Shown piece by piece: positions 1 to 11,650 of a stretch of DNA of 64,000 nt. The stretch is from Candidatus Peregrinibacteria bacterium (GTDB lineage: Bacteria; Patescibacteriota; Gracilibacteria; UM-FILTER-43-11; JACRIE01): positions 1 to 64,000 of the forward strand of contig JACRIE010000010.1 in NCBI GenBank assembly GCA_016220165.1. The letters are read 5' to 3'. Made by a program: the position numbers and the translations under genes. Positions within the stretch are counted from its first letter, which is position 1. Every line of letters starts with the position of its first letter. Below the pieces are notes generated by a model. It saw only the letters and a program-made list of their open reading frames with translations, had not been told where the DNA came from and did no database searches.

Positions 1-2
1 AT

Positions 3-110
3 AGCTGCGACGGCTCATTCGCCCACTGGAAAGCGAAGCTCAGCGTACATCGCGGCCTGAAATGGGACAGGAAAAGAAAAATGATGAACTATCTTTTGGA
101 GAATTCTTAA
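3..110 (+). mobile_element. C-terminal fragment of a putative transposase, truncated by window edge
   Basis: Open frame from the edge reads SCDGSFAHWKAKLSVHRGLKWDRKRKMMNYLLENS*, resembling DDE transposase C-termini (D.SF..LK..L..H.GL....R). Confidence 0.45.
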
Positions 111-174
111 AGCCAGCCCGCAAATTTTACCTTTATGCCGATAGATTCAACATAATTAAGGTATTAGATTTCAA

Positions 175-200
175 AAGCCCCCCGCCGCGGCGGGGGGCTT
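175..200. terminator. Perfect 26-nt palindrome, likely bidirectional terminator between the transposase fragment and groEL
   Basis: AAGCCCCCCGCCGCGGCGGGGGGCTT followed by T-rich sequence. Confidence 0.8.
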
Positions 201-208
201 TCTTCTGT

Positions 209-1946
<1,738 letters not shown>

Positions 1947-1952
<6 letters not shown>

Positions 1953-2237
1953 AATAATCGCCCGTATCGACGTCAGCTCAATGAGCTTGTATTCATCGCC
2001 GTCGAGTTTAACGTCGTCGCCGGAATAACGGCCGTAAAGGACGCGGTCGCCCACTTTTACCTCAATGGGAAGCTGGGTGCCGTTGCTATTGATGTTGGTT
2101 TTGGCAACCGCCATCACTTCGCCTTCTTGAGGCTTTTCTTTGCTGGCGGTGTCAGGAATAACGATTCCGCTTTTGGTCACCTCTTCAGCCTTCATAGGCT
2201 TGATGACCGCGTAACCGTTCAGAGGAGTGATCTTCAT
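1947..2237 (-). CDS. groES: Co-chaperonin GroES
   Basis: MKITPLNGYAVIKPMKAEEVTKSGIVIPDTASKEKPQEGEVMAV. Confidence 0.97.
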
Positions 2238-2267
2238 AAGATCTTAAAATTAAGAAGTAAAACTTAG

Positions 2268-2294
2268 TTAGCACTTAAAATAAGTGAGTGCTAA
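2268..2294. promoter_or_regulatory. CIRCE element (HrcA operator) upstream of groES
   Basis: TTAGCACTT-N9-GAGTGCTAA, one mismatch to the TTAGCACTC-N9-GAGTGCTAA consensus. Confidence 0.92.
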
Positions 2295-2367
2295 AAGAGT
2301 TTAACAAAACTAAAAAAAGCGTCAATAGGTTTCTAGTTGACAGTGAAAAGAATTTATTTTAATAGTA

Positions 2368-3978
2368 TTATTTTAGCAGAAGATACCCTTCGGCGCTCAT
2401 GCCGTCACGGAAAAATTGTTTTACCCATGTGGTCGACGAGAACGGAGCTAGCCAGGGGAAGCCTAAGGATTTAAGCCCTTCAAGATTTAAAAAAGTCATT
2501 TGATCATTCACTTGGGCCAAACGGCTGAGGCCTTTACGGAACGGTTGATGCTGTGACAAAACGAAACGGGGTTGCAACGAAAGGTCAATCGATTGCTGAA
2601 CCCCTGCGAAGGTATTCGACATCACCACGGCCTTTTCCATAACGCTGTAGCAGAAACCATAAACACTATCCGTGATTTCAATGCAAGCGACAGGAAAGCC
2701 TTTATAGTTTTCATTGCGTTCTTTCATTCGATTCGGATCCGCGACCAGAATTTTTGTTTGAGTGCCATCCGGCAGATCATGTATTTCCAAACGGGGCACA
2801 AATTGGGCGCCCACGCCACGAAAGCCATCGATCATTTTTTTCATCTTGGTTTCCGCAAAAGCGCGATCCGTGTGTGCTAAAACCAATTGAACCTGTAAAG
2901 GGGCAGGATCGAACGTGCTATTCTTAGGCGCGCTGATTCCTAACGCGTATTCTCCGTCAAAGAGGGGATACAGGTCATTTCTAAGGTGCACGGCATCCCC
3001 AAAGAGTCGCTTCACCTGAGCGCCAAGCAAGCCCTCAAAAATGATAGCGTACGACGGATTGATATTCTGCAGGGTTTGGAGCGTATTTTGCCATTCCTGA
3101 TCTAAGTTCGCTCCGCCGATATAAGTTAAAAGATTTTCAGCGCTTAAAAATTCAGTCAATTTATAAGAGGAGGCAGGGAAAGAAATCGTATCATCCTCTT
3201 GAGCTTCCAGAATCTCGGGACGAAACGCGGAATAGGTATTGAATTTCAGTCCTTGTTGATCTTGTTGGATCGTAAAGGAGACATGATCGATGATTTTTTC
3301 CAGCGGGCCGGAAAGATCTTTAAAAGTTTTATTGATCGCGAAACTCAGCAAGGAATCAAACGAGGAACTTTTTAAATATCCACGGATCCAGGGTTTTCGG
3401 GGGAGTTGCGAACTTGATTTTTCAAAAAGAGATTCTTCTTTAAGGCTTCCGCTGACAGGAGTTAATACCGTCTCTAGCGCTTTGGCATCTTTGGCAATAG
3501 CGAGATAGGGACCTACGGTTACCGAAGAGAGCGTATTCGATTGTTTGAAATACAGATCGATGGCTTCTCGATTGCGCACAGGCAGAAGCACGACAGGAGA
3601 GACGCGATCTTCTATTTTTATAAAGGCAACGGCGCCTCCCTCATAGAAAAACTGGTTGAGATCCGCCTGATCCAGGAATGAGGTAAAAAACGGCGCGAAA
3701 AGGTCAATCCAATCATGTCCTTTCAGAAAAGGCTGCAGCGCCGCAGGCGCTGACTGGCCGCTGATTTCAAGATAGCCCAAGGTCTCCTGAGCGGGCAGAT
3801 AGGCCGCGGCTGAAGAACGGCGGGAATGGAACAGGAAAAAAAAGGCCGTTGCGATAATCGCGAGGCACAAAACGCTTCCGCTCAAAGTCAATATCCATTG
3901 TCTAAGGGCAGCCGTTTGTTTTTTAGACTTAGAAGGAGCTTTTATAAGTTTGGATTTTACTTTTTGGGTCATAAGCAT
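2368..3978 (-). CDS. Membrane-anchored protein, DUF3352-like
   Basis: N-terminal TM segment then a long extracytoplasmic region (LPAQETLGYLEISGQ...). Confidence 0.6.
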   Translation of the reverse strand: MLMTQKVKSKLIKAPSKSKKQTAALRQWILTLSGSVLCLAIIATAFFFLFHSRRSSAAAYLPAQETLGYLEISGQSAPAALQPFLKGHDWIDLFAPFFTSFLDQADLNQFFYEGGAVAFIKIEDRVSPVVLLPVRNREAIDLYFKQSNTLSSVTVGPYLAIAKDAKALETVLTPVSGSLKEESLFEKSSSQLPRKPWIRGYLKSSSFDSLLSFAINKTFKDLSGPLEKIIDHVSFTIQQDQQGLKFNTYSAFRPEILEAQEDDTISFPASSYKLTEFLSAENLLTYIGGANLDQEWQNTLQTLQNINPSYAIIFEGLLGAQVKRLFGDAVHLRNDLYPLFDGEYALGISAPKNSTFDPAPLQVQLVLAHTDRAFAETKMKKMIDGFRGVGAQFVPRLEIHDLPDGTQTKILVADPNRMKERNENYKGFPVACIEITDSVYGFCYSVMEKAVVMSNTFAGVQQSIDLSLQPRFVLSQHQPFRKGLSRLAQVNDQMTFLNLEGLKSLGFPWLAPFSSTTWVKQFFRDGMSAEGYLLLK

Positions 3979-3979
3979 T

Positions 3980-4032
3980 TTGTCATCCTGAACTTGTCCA
4001 TAATGGACCCCTTTGGGGTTTCAGGATGACAA
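3980..4032. repeat. Dispersed inverted repeat TTGTCATCCTGAA...TTCAGGATGACAA, copy 1
   Basis: Perfect inverted ends; interior CTTGTCCATAATGGACC nearly identical at 61853-61900. Confidence 0.8.
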
Positions 4033-4042
4033 CCGAGAAGAA

Positions 4043-6259
4043 TCAGGCATTCGTCGTCGTTTCCTTGGAACATTTTTCACACTTGAGTGTATCTTTTTTA
4101 AACTCAGTCTGCAATCCGCCGCAAACACTGCAGGGGGTTTTGATGGGCTTATGCCACGTGGCGAATTTGCACTGAGGATAGGCGCTGCAGCCATAAAAAA
4201 TCTTGCCGCGTTTCGTCCGTTTTTCCGTAAGATCTTTACCGCACTCCGGACATGGGATTCCCAGCGTGTGCGCCAGAGGCTTCGTATTCTTGCACTTCGG
4301 ATAGCCGGAACAGGCCAGAAATTCTCCGAAACGTCCATTTTTAACCACCATGAGCGAACCGCATTTTTCACATTTCATGTTCGCGTATTCTTTTTCCAAC
4401 GCCTCCTGACGCGCTTCATCCGCTTTCATAGGCTTGGCGTTTTTGCATTCAGGATACTTCGAACAACTAAGAAATTTTCCATTCCGCCCAAACTTTACTT
4501 TCATGGGCGCGCCGCACTCGCCGCACACTTCGTCCGTCGTTTCATGAATAACGTCTTCTTTGCTGATGGTTTTTCCGATTGTTTCCAAATTTTTAATAAA
4601 GGGCTGATAAAAAGCGTCAATCACAGGAACCCATTTCACAACACCTTCAGCCACGTCATCCAATTTATTCTCCATGTGCGCCGTGAACTGATAGTCCACG
4701 ATATCCTTGAAATAGGAAACGAGAAAATCATTCACGATGAGCCCTATTTCGCAGGGGTACAATTTTTTGTCGACCTTCTTTTCAATATAGCCGCGCTGCA
4801 TGATCGTTGAAATGGTGGGCGCGTAAGTGGAAGGACGGCCAATGCCTTCGGCTTCCAATTTTTTGACCAGGGAGGCCTCGGTATAGCGTGGAGGCGGCTG
4901 GGTAAATTTTTGTTCGCTCCGTACTTCAAGAGTTTTGAGTGTTTCTCCTTCCTGAACGTCCGGCAGGATTTTTTCCTGATGAGCCAAAGCTTCGTCAGGA
5001 TGATCCGCTCCTTCAACATAGGCGCGCATGAATCCGGCGAACCGAATGGTTTGTCCTTTGGCCGCCAGGAGATAATCACCTGCCTGGATCGAAATCGTCG
5101 CTTGATCCAAAAGGGCCGCAGGCATCTGGGAAGCGATCGTTCGTTCCCAGATCAGTTTATACAATTTGTATTGAGAAGAATCCAAATGTTTTTTAAGCTT
5201 TTCCGGCGTCTTGGAAAGATCCGTTGGGCGAATCGCTTCGTGAGCTTCCTGCGCGCCGCGCGCCTTTTTTGTAAAAACACGGGGCGAAGAAAGGACATAC
5301 TCTTTGCCAAACATCGCGGCAATGATTTTAGGGGCCTGATGCAACGCCTCCTGGGAAAGATTATAAGAATCCGTTCTCATATAGGTAATAAGACCCGAAT
5401 GTTCAGTGCCATGTTCGACGCCTTCGTAAAGCTGTTGGGCGATCACCATGGTTTGTTTGACCGAATATCCCAATTTGCGTGACGCTTCTTGCTGAAGCGT
5501 GCTCGTGATGAAAGGAGGCGCGGGCTCGCGCTTGGATTCCCTTCGTTCAATACCCGCGACTTTGAAATCTGATTTCTTCAGGTCTTCCACGACCTTTTTT
5601 GACTCATCCCCATTTGAAATGTTTATTTTTTCAACCAGTTCCGCGGTCAGCACTCCTTTTTTTGATTCAAGATCCGCTTCGATTTTCCAGTATTCCTCGG
5701 GCTTGAACGCTTCAATCTCCCGTTCGCGTTCCGCCACAAGCCGCACCGCCACGCTTTGCACGCGGCCCGCGCTCAACCCCGCGCGAATTTTTTTCCAGAG
5801 CAAAGGGGAGAGCTTGTATCCGACCAATCGATCCAAAATACGTCGTGCCTGTTGAGCGTCCACCAAATGAAGATCGATCTCGCGGGGATTTTCCAATGCC
5901 TTCAGCACGGCATTTTTAGTAATTTCATGAAACGCGATACGTTTGGTATGCCCTTTTTTAAGTTTGAGCGCGATAGCCAAATGCCACGCGATGCTTTCCC
6001 CTTCGCGATCCTCATCCGTTGCGAGCCAGACAGTGGTGTCCAGTTTCAAAAGGCTTGTAAGCTCACGCACAACTTTCTTCTTATCAGGGCTGATTTCGTA
6101 TTCAGGTTTGTAATGGCGATCAACGTCCACGCCTAAGGTTTTTTTGGGAAGATCACGAATATGACCCATGGAAGCGCGGATCGTATATTTAGTTCCTAAA
6201 AATTTTTTGAGAGTCTTGGCTTTCGCCGGAGACTCGACAATGATCAAATTACTGCTCAT
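4043..6259 (-). CDS. topA: DNA topoisomerase I with C-terminal zinc fingers
   Basis: [30 protein letters not shown], several CxxC zinc modules. Confidence 0.97.
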   Translation of the reverse strand: MSSNLIIVESPAKAKTLKKFLGTKYTIRASMGHIRDLPKKTLGVDVDRHYKPEYEISPDKKKVVRELTSLLKLDTTVWLATDEDREGESIAWHLAIALKLKKGHTKRIAFHEITKNAVLKALENPREIDLHLVDAQQARRILDRLVGYKLSPLLWKKIRAGLSAGRVQSVAVRLVAEREREIEAFKPEEYWKIEADLESKKGVLTAELVEKINISNGDESKKVVEDLKKSDFKVAGIERRESKREPAPPFITSTLQQEASRKLGYSVKQTMVIAQQLYEGVEHGTEHSGLITYMRTDSYNLSQEALHQAPKIIAAMFGKEYVLSSPRVFTKKARGAQEAHEAIRPTDLSKTPEKLKKHLDSSQYKLYKLIWERTIASQMPAALLDQATISIQAGDYLLAAKGQTIRFAGFMRAYVEGADHPDEALAHQEKILPDVQEGETLKTLEVRSEQKFTQPPPRYTEASLVKKLEAEGIGRPSTYAPTISTIMQRGYIEKKVDKKLYPCEIGLIVNDFLVSYFKDIVDYQFTAHMENKLDDVAEGVVKWVPVIDAFYQPFIKNLETIGKTISKEDVIHETTDEVCGECGAPMKVKFGRNGKFLSCSKYPECKNAKPMKADEARQEALEKEYANMKCEKCGSLMVVKNGRFGEFLACSGYPKCKNTKPLAHTLGIPCPECGKDLTEKRTKRGKIFYGCSAYPQCKFATWHKPIKTPCSVCGGLQTEFKKDTLKCEKCSKETTTNA

Positions 6260-6566
6260 ATTTTTTTTAAATTTTGAATCGCCGCAAGTAAAACCTTATC
6301 GATTCAAAAATAAAAGTCAATCCTTCAAGGTTTCAGAATAATATTCAAAAATGTTTTTTATAAGCCGTTCTAAGTTATTTTTAAGTGATGTTACATTTTA
6401 AAACCAAAAAAAAGTCAAATCAGGAGCTAATGGCTTTAAAACGGTTTAAAAACTGTATAAAAAAATTAGACAGTCGACTTTTTCGCTTAAGAAAGACAAG
6501 AAAGTCTTGCAAGGCCATTTATTCGTGATTATACTGCCGTTAGTTTAATTTTTAATCATTATCACT

Positions 6567-6842
6567 ATGACGAAGCAAGATCTCGTTGCGGCTATCGCCG
6601 CCGCCGCCGGTGTCACCAAAAAGACAGCCGGAGAAGCTCTTGAGGCTCTATTGGGTGCAGTCACTCAATCTCTCAAGAAAGGAAAGAACGTTACCATCAC
6701 TGGTTTCGGTACTTTCCGCGTAAGCCATCGCGCTGCTAGAACAGGCGTGAACCCACGCAACCCTGGACAGAAGATCAAGATCCCGGCCATGAACATTCCC
6801 GCTTTCAAAGCTGGCAAGTCTCTCAAGGACGCTGTCCGATAA
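6567..6842 (+). CDS. HU-family DNA-binding protein
   Basis: MTKQDLVAAIAAAAGVTKKTAGEALEALLGAVTQSLKKGKNVTITGFGTF. Confidence 0.96.
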   Translation: MTKQDLVAAIAAAAGVTKKTAGEALEALLGAVTQSLKKGKNVTITGFGTFRVSHRAARTGVNPRNPGQKIKIPAMNIPAFKAGKSLKDAVR

Positions 6843-6867
6843 ATCGTGGTTTTTTTAATCCGATTTC

Positions 6868-6901
6868 AAAAAGCCCTCCAGAGTACTCGGGAGGGCTTTT
6901 T
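6868..6901 (+). terminator. Rho-independent terminator after HU gene
   Basis: AAAGCCCTCC-AGAGTACTC-GGGAGGGCTTTTT. Confidence 0.85.
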
Positions 6902-6949
6902 AGTTGCCTTTTTTTCGGGCGCTTTTATACTGATTGGGCGATTATGAAT

Positions 6950-7045
6950 AATAAGTGACGAGAGACGAGCTAACAGTGACGAGTTACAAGTTTTTTCTCG
7001 TCACTTGTCACTCGTCACTAAAAATTTATCCTATAAATTTTTCTT
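6950..7045. repeat. GTGACGAG-word hairpin in the trxA leader
   Basis: 44 nt are reverse-complementary (1 mismatch) to the groEL leader at about 1876-1920. Confidence 0.8.
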
Positions 7046-7372
7046 ATGTCTTTCGCTCAAGATACAACCGGCGCCACCTTTAAAAAGGATGTGCTCGACG
7101 TTAAAAACACTCCCGTTATCGTTGATTTCTGGGCCCCGTGGTGCGGCCCCTGTAAAATGCAGGGCCCCATCCTCGACGAATTTTCAAAAGAAATGGGCGC
7201 TCAGGTGAAGGTCTGCAAAGTCAACGTCGATGACGAAAGCGATCTCGCTATTCAATATGGCATCATGAGCATTCCCGCGCTCAAAATCTTCAAAAACGGA
7301 GAACTGGCCGAAGAAATGGTCGGCGTGCACAGCAAGGAACAACTCAAAAAGGCGATCGAAAAGCACGTCTAG
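7046..7372 (+). CDS. trxA: Thioredoxin
   Basis: WAPWCGPCKMQGPILDEF. Confidence 0.96.
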   Translation: MSFAQDTTGATFKKDVLDVKNTPVIVDFWAPWCGPCKMQGPILDEFSKEMGAQVKVCKVNVDDESDLAIQYGIMSIPALKIFKNGELAEEMVGVHSKEQLKKAIEKHV

Positions 7373-7435
7373 AACGGATAGCGGCTTCAATATGGCCCCT
7401 TCGGGGACTCGAATAGTGGTTCCGAAGCCGATCAT

Positions 7436-7463
7436 TTGACAAATTTTAAAAAATTGGTATTAT
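7436..7463 (+). promoter_or_regulatory. Sigma70-like promoter
   Basis: TTGACA - 16 nt - TATTAT upstream of the 7493 CDS. Confidence 0.55.
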
Positions 7464-7492
7464 TAAAAACTAGATTTTTTAAAATTTGTTTT

Positions 7493-8107
7493 ATGTCAAA
7501 GACGTCTGATGAAAAGATGGCAGACAATCTGCTGAATAGGCAGGAAATGAAAATGTTATTGCACCCCAGTGCCGCGGCAGTTTTAAATCAGCTGGCTAAT
7601 TTGTCGAGTGTCCGGCAGTGGCTGATCCGACGTTTTAGGGAAATTCATTTGGCTGATCACACAAGATCTGCGGTGCATTTAGAGTTGAATGCCTGGAATG
7701 AAAAAGGATACGGCCTCCAGAGTATGTCCGTAATGGCCAGGGCGCAGGGGAACCCTCTGAGGTTGCCGGGCGAATGGAAAGACCCGACGATCGGTATCGT
7801 GGCTCCGGACATGCTCGACGCACCGGGGGAGTACGGAATTGCTGATTTTGATATTGACGCGGGCAAAACTGAAGAATGCCACGTTCTCTCGCCGGGCGGA
7901 ATCCTTCTGGAATCCGTTATAAAAGGAAAGCATCCAGACAGGCCGCCGAATCTTCTTTCGTTCGGACGAACGACGGTGGCATACGGCCCTGATCAGGCCA
8001 TGCGCGCGTTCGTCGAATTGGCGAAAGGTTCGGAGGGGCCACGGCAGAAGATTGAGGCAGTTTTAAAAAGTGGCGTTTACGTGTGCCGGTTTTTAATCCA
8101 GAGATAA
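7493..8107 (+). CDS. Hypothetical protein, likely tandem paralog of the next gene
   Basis: ORF track 7436..8107 with a better start at 7493 (MSKTSDEK...). Confidence 0.7.
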   Translation: MSKTSDEKMADNLLNRQEMKMLLHPSAAAVLNQLANLSSVRQWLIRRFREIHLADHTRSAVHLELNAWNEKGYGLQSMSVMARAQGNPLRLPGEWKDPTIGIVAPDMLDAPGEYGIADFDIDAGKTEECHVLSPGGILLESVIKGKHPDRPPNLLSFGRTTVAYGPDQAMRAFVELAKGSEGPRQKIEAVLKSGVYVCRFLIQR

Positions 8108-8119
8108 TTTTAAAACTTT

Positions 8120-8794
8120 ATGATCCGTCCTTCCCCGCAACAATACGAGAATCTGGCCGTCGAGACATTGAAAGGGATTTTGACCTCCCTGCATCCTTCT
8201 GCTCGCGAACAGTTGGAACACAGTGTATACCATGCCAGAAAATGGGTTTCAGAACAATTTGCAGCTCGTCTGAAAGGAGAGCAGGGAAGAGCGGTGACGG
8301 AAGTGATTCCTTTGAACGAAACAGAAAGACTTGGGTGTCAGAGGATTGTTTTACATCTAAGAAGGGCGGGGGATGATCAAGACCTGCTGATTAGCGGTCG
8401 CGACAAAGAAGGCATTGAATACATTGAAGACCGGTCGCCCTCAATTGATATTCTTGCCCCCGGAATGATTGCAGGTCCGCATCGACTGGGAGAAGTCGAG
8501 ATCGCCATAGAAGAAAGGCATGGAATAAAGCTTAGTAATTTGTCTAGTTTTAATGATCTGCACATAAGAGAGGCATATCCGCAAAACCATTCAAAAAAAG
8601 GCGAAACGCTCCCCGAAGTCCCTTTGATTTTTTTAGCCAAAGGAAATGAGAGAACCGTATGGACGGCAAGGGGCGGAGTCCTGCGCGTGCTCATGGAGGC
8701 GCACCCTGATCGGATACGCAAAGATCCGCCTCTTGGGAGAGGCCTCGCTTCCGGAACCTGTGGGGTTCAATTTCTCGTTGAAGCATCGGCTTGA
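8120..8794 (+). CDS. Hypothetical protein, paralog of upstream gene
   Basis: Shares LHPSA..., (V/A)R(Q/K)W..., (I)(V/L)AP(D/G)M layout with the 7493 product. Confidence 0.7.
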   Translation: MIRPSPQQYENLAVETLKGILTSLHPSAREQLEHSVYHARKWVSEQFAARLKGEQGRAVTEVIPLNETERLGCQRIVLHLRRAGDDQDLLISGRDKEGIEYIEDRSPSIDILAPGMIAGPHRLGEVEIAIEERHGIKLSNLSSFNDLHIREAYPQNHSKKGETLPEVPLIFLAKGNERTVWTARGGVLRVLMEAHPDRIRKDPPLGRGLASGTCGVQFLVEASA

Positions 8795-8805
8795 AGCATC
8801 GGCCG

Positions 8806-9210
8806 CTATAGCGGCTCACCCCCATACATCGCCTCATTCGCAAGCGCATCCGCAAGCGCGTTCTCCTCACGCGGGACGTGACTGACCGTGAAGCTTCCGA
8901 ATTGACCAATCAATTGTTGAACCTCCAGAAAGAGCGGCTTCACGTTCGGGCTTTTGACCTTATACCGTCCGTTCAGTTGTTCCACAACGAGCTGGCTGTC
9001 CATGAAACAGCGGATTTCCGGCGTGCCGATTTTCTCTTTCACTTGTTTCAGAGCGTGGATGAGCGCTTGATATTCGGCCTGATTATTGGTGACTTTACCG
9101 AAGAATCGCTCGCCTTTCAAAACGATTTTTCCGTCACGGAAAACGACGAACCCACCGCCTCCTAGCCCCGGATTCCCGCGCGCCCCGCCGTCGACGAAGA
9201 GGTCGATCAT
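8806..9210 (-). CDS. Ribonuclease H-like protein
   Basis: MIDLFVDGGARGNPGLGGGGFVVF...NNQAEYQALIHAL...DSQLVVEQLNG. Confidence 0.93.
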   Translation of the reverse strand: MIDLFVDGGARGNPGLGGGGFVVFRDGKIVLKGERFFGKVTNNQAEYQALIHALKQVKEKIGTPEIRCFMDSQLVVEQLNGRYKVKSPNVKPLFLEVQQLIGQFGSFTVSHVPREENALADALANEAMYGGEPL

Positions 9211-11612
9211 TGGTTTAAAATTTTGAGTTTCTTCGTTCCCATCAGGAAATGACTACGGCTGATCCAAGTCCCCACAGTGGAATTCAAGAAGGTGCGCGTC
9301 ACCGTGATCGCCGAAAACATAGAAATTAAAATACCGATGGCCAGCATCAAAGCGAATCCGCGGATGATGGAATTGCCGAAGAACCACAGGATGGCGCACG
9401 TGATAAGCGAAGAGACGTTCGAATCGCGGATGGAGCTCCACGCCCGATCAAAACCCGCGGCAAGCGCCGCGATGAAATTTTTGCCGTCGTTCAATTCCTC
9501 ACGCGTACGCTCGAAAATCAGGATATTCGCGTCCACGGCCATGCCGATAGAAAGAATGATGCCAGCGATCCCTGCCAGTGTCATCACAAGCGGCGCGACC
9601 GAAAGCAGGAAGAGGATGATGATCGTGTAGACGGTTAAAGCCAGAACCGCGATGAGCCCCAGGAAACGATAATAAACGATCATGAAAATCGCCAGGAGAA
9701 TGAAACCGACAACCCCCGCGAATAAAGATACTTGTAAAGCGGAGTCGCCCAAAGTCGCGCTGATAGTGCGTTGTCCCGCCAGCAGGATCGGCGCTTCGAT
9801 CGCTCCCGTGTTTAAATCGTTAGCCAGGGCGAGCGCTGATTTTAAATCAAAATTACCCGTGATCACCGCGCTCCCTCCGATAATCTTATCATTCACGCGC
9901 GGCGCGGAAATAAGCTCGCCGCCAACAAAAATCGCCATTTGTTTTCCGGTCAGGCGTCCGGTCAGATCCGCGAAGAGTTCGCCTCCCTCCTTATCAAACT
10001 GAATCGCGACAATCGGAGCGCCCAACTCATCATAGGTGACGGAAGCGGATTTAAAATGAGAGCCATCCAATCCAGTGAGTTTCCAGGGATCCGGCGAGAT
10101 GTCGAAAAATATCGCCTGAGTGGTGAATTGATCTTCTTTTTTAGTGATTTTTTTATCCTCCGTTCGTGCGAGAGCTTTTTCAAGCGACTTTTGCGCGTCG
10201 GCAACCGTCTTCGCGATCGTCATCTTTTGGACATTCACGGTTTCCTCCCTGGGATCTTTGATGTCAGCCACCTGAATGACATGAAAGCCGAATTCTGTCT
10301 CTACCACGTCGGAGATCTCGCCGACCTTCATGCGGAACGCGGCCTTTTCAAAATTTTTTGTCATTTGGCCTTGCGAGAAATAGCCGATATCGCCGCCTTG
10401 AGGGCCTGAAGGGCCATCCGAGTTTTTTTGGGCGATCTCCCCGAATTTTGAAGGATCTTTCACGACTTGATCATGCAGCGACCGAGCGAGTTTTTTGGCG
10501 GCGCTGTAGCTGCGCGTTACTTCTTTGTCCGCCCGTTCGGCGCCAGCGTAGCTGATCAGAATATGGCTGGCTTTCACTTGTTTTTCCGGCTTATTTTTCT
10601 TAATGAGTTTGAAAACCTCAACTTCCTTATCCGTCGTCACAATAGGCGTCACCTTGCCTTCCGCCACGGCCCAGATGGCCGAAGCTTCGGCAGGCGCAAA
10701 GTCTGATTTGATTTTTTCAGTTAATTCAATCGGCGCGTCTTTGGTGAGTTCTTTCGCGACATTCAGAAAATCCTCGCCAGGCTGTGTCGTCTCGTGATCC
10801 ACATTTTGTTTATTCACGAATTTTACGATATAAAGTCCTTTGGTTTCGGTAACTTTTCCACCTGCGCTCAGCGTATAGCCATCGGATCCTTCAAGAACTT
10901 TGGAATACACTTGCCCTACCTTCAAAGAAGGGAGAATTTTTTGGAAATGAGCCGGCAGTGAATCTAAAAATTCCTTTTGATCGGGTCGGTATTGGATTTT
11001 CTTGTCACTGGTCTCGACGCTTTCGCCGATTTTTTTAAAATCAGCATTTTTGGCGAGAACCTGACTTAAAATAGCGTTAGCGCTTTGCTCGATTTTTTGT
11101 TTCTCATTAGTATCCAACGACTCTTTCGGCTCCTTGAATTCCAGTTGAATGGTTTTGCCTACAACGCGCTTTGCCTCTTCAATGTCCTTAATACCGGCCA
11201 GTTCAACAATGATGTGCCGTTCGTCTCCCATATTTGAAAGGTAGATTTGCGGCTCTGAAACGCCTAAATTATTCACGCGGCGATCAAGCGTGTTCAGCAC
11301 CCCCTCCGTCAGCTGACTGATATTGACGCGTTCGCTGGCATCAGCGCTCTTATTTTTTTCATTGGCACGGGTCAGATCAATACGATAATCAAGCTGTGTG
11401 CCGCCCTGAAGATCAAGGCCCAGATGAACTTTTTCATTTTTAATCCACTGCACGATGGACTGGAAAAGACCGCACGAATCGGGAGTCGTTGAAGCGCAAC
11501 CGCCGGGCAATCGGGTTTTAACGCTTGGAGGGAGAGCAATCACAGCCATCACGATCGCCATAATAAGGATGGCCAGGAGTTTTTTGGAAAATCGGAACGT
11601 CATAGATATCAA
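9207..11612 (-). CDS. secD: Protein translocase SecD with inserted parvulin/PpiC-type PPIase domain
   Basis: SecD (GLDLQGGTQLDYRI, GMAVDANILIFERTREEL) interrupted by KASHILISYAG...FGEIAQKNSDGPSGPQGGDIGYFSQGQM...FGFHVIQV. Confidence 0.93.
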   Translation of the reverse strand: MISMTFRFSKKLLAILIMAIVMAVIALPPSVKTRLPGGCASTTPDSCGLFQSIVQWIKNEKVHLGLDLQGGTQLDYRIDLTRANEKNKSADASERVNISQLTEGVLNTLDRRVNNLGVSEPQIYLSNMGDERHIIVELAGIKDIEEAKRVVGKTIQLEFKEPKESLDTNEKQKIEQSANAILSQVLAKNADFKKIGESVETSDKKIQYRPDQKEFLDSLPAHFQKILPSLKVGQVYSKVLEGSDGYTLSAGGKVTETKGLYIVKFVNKQNVDHETTQPGEDFLNVAKELTKDAPIELTEKIKSDFAPAEASAIWAVAEGKVTPIVTTDKEVEVFKLIKKNKPEKQVKASHILISYAGAERADKEVTRSYSAAKKLARSLHDQVVKDPSKFGEIAQKNSDGPSGPQGGDIGYFSQGQMTKNFEKAAFRMKVGEISDVVETEFGFHVIQVADIKDPREETVNVQKMTIAKTVADAQKSLEKALARTEDKKITKKEDQFTTQAIFFDISPDPWKLTGLDGSHFKSASVTYDELGAPIVAIQFDKEGGELFADLTGRLTGKQMAIFVGGELISAPRVNDKIIGGSAVITGNFDLKSALALANDLNTGAIEAPILLAGQRTISATLGDSALQVSLFAGVVGFILLAIFMIVYYRFLGLIAVLALTVYTIIILFLLSVAPLVMTLAGIAGIILSIGMAVDANILIFERTREELNDGKNFIAALAAGFDRAWSSIRDSNVSSLITCAILWFFGNSIIRGFALMLAIGILISMFSAITVTRTFLNSTVGTWISRSHFLMGTKKLKILNQ

Positions 11613-11650
11613 GTTACGAATTTAAAAACAGCGGTAACAGTGTAACCAAA

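Noticed and set aside
4013-4810. 265-aa plus-strand ORF opposite topA
   Set aside because: Antisense to topA zinc-finger region; Phe/Arg-rich shadow ORF.
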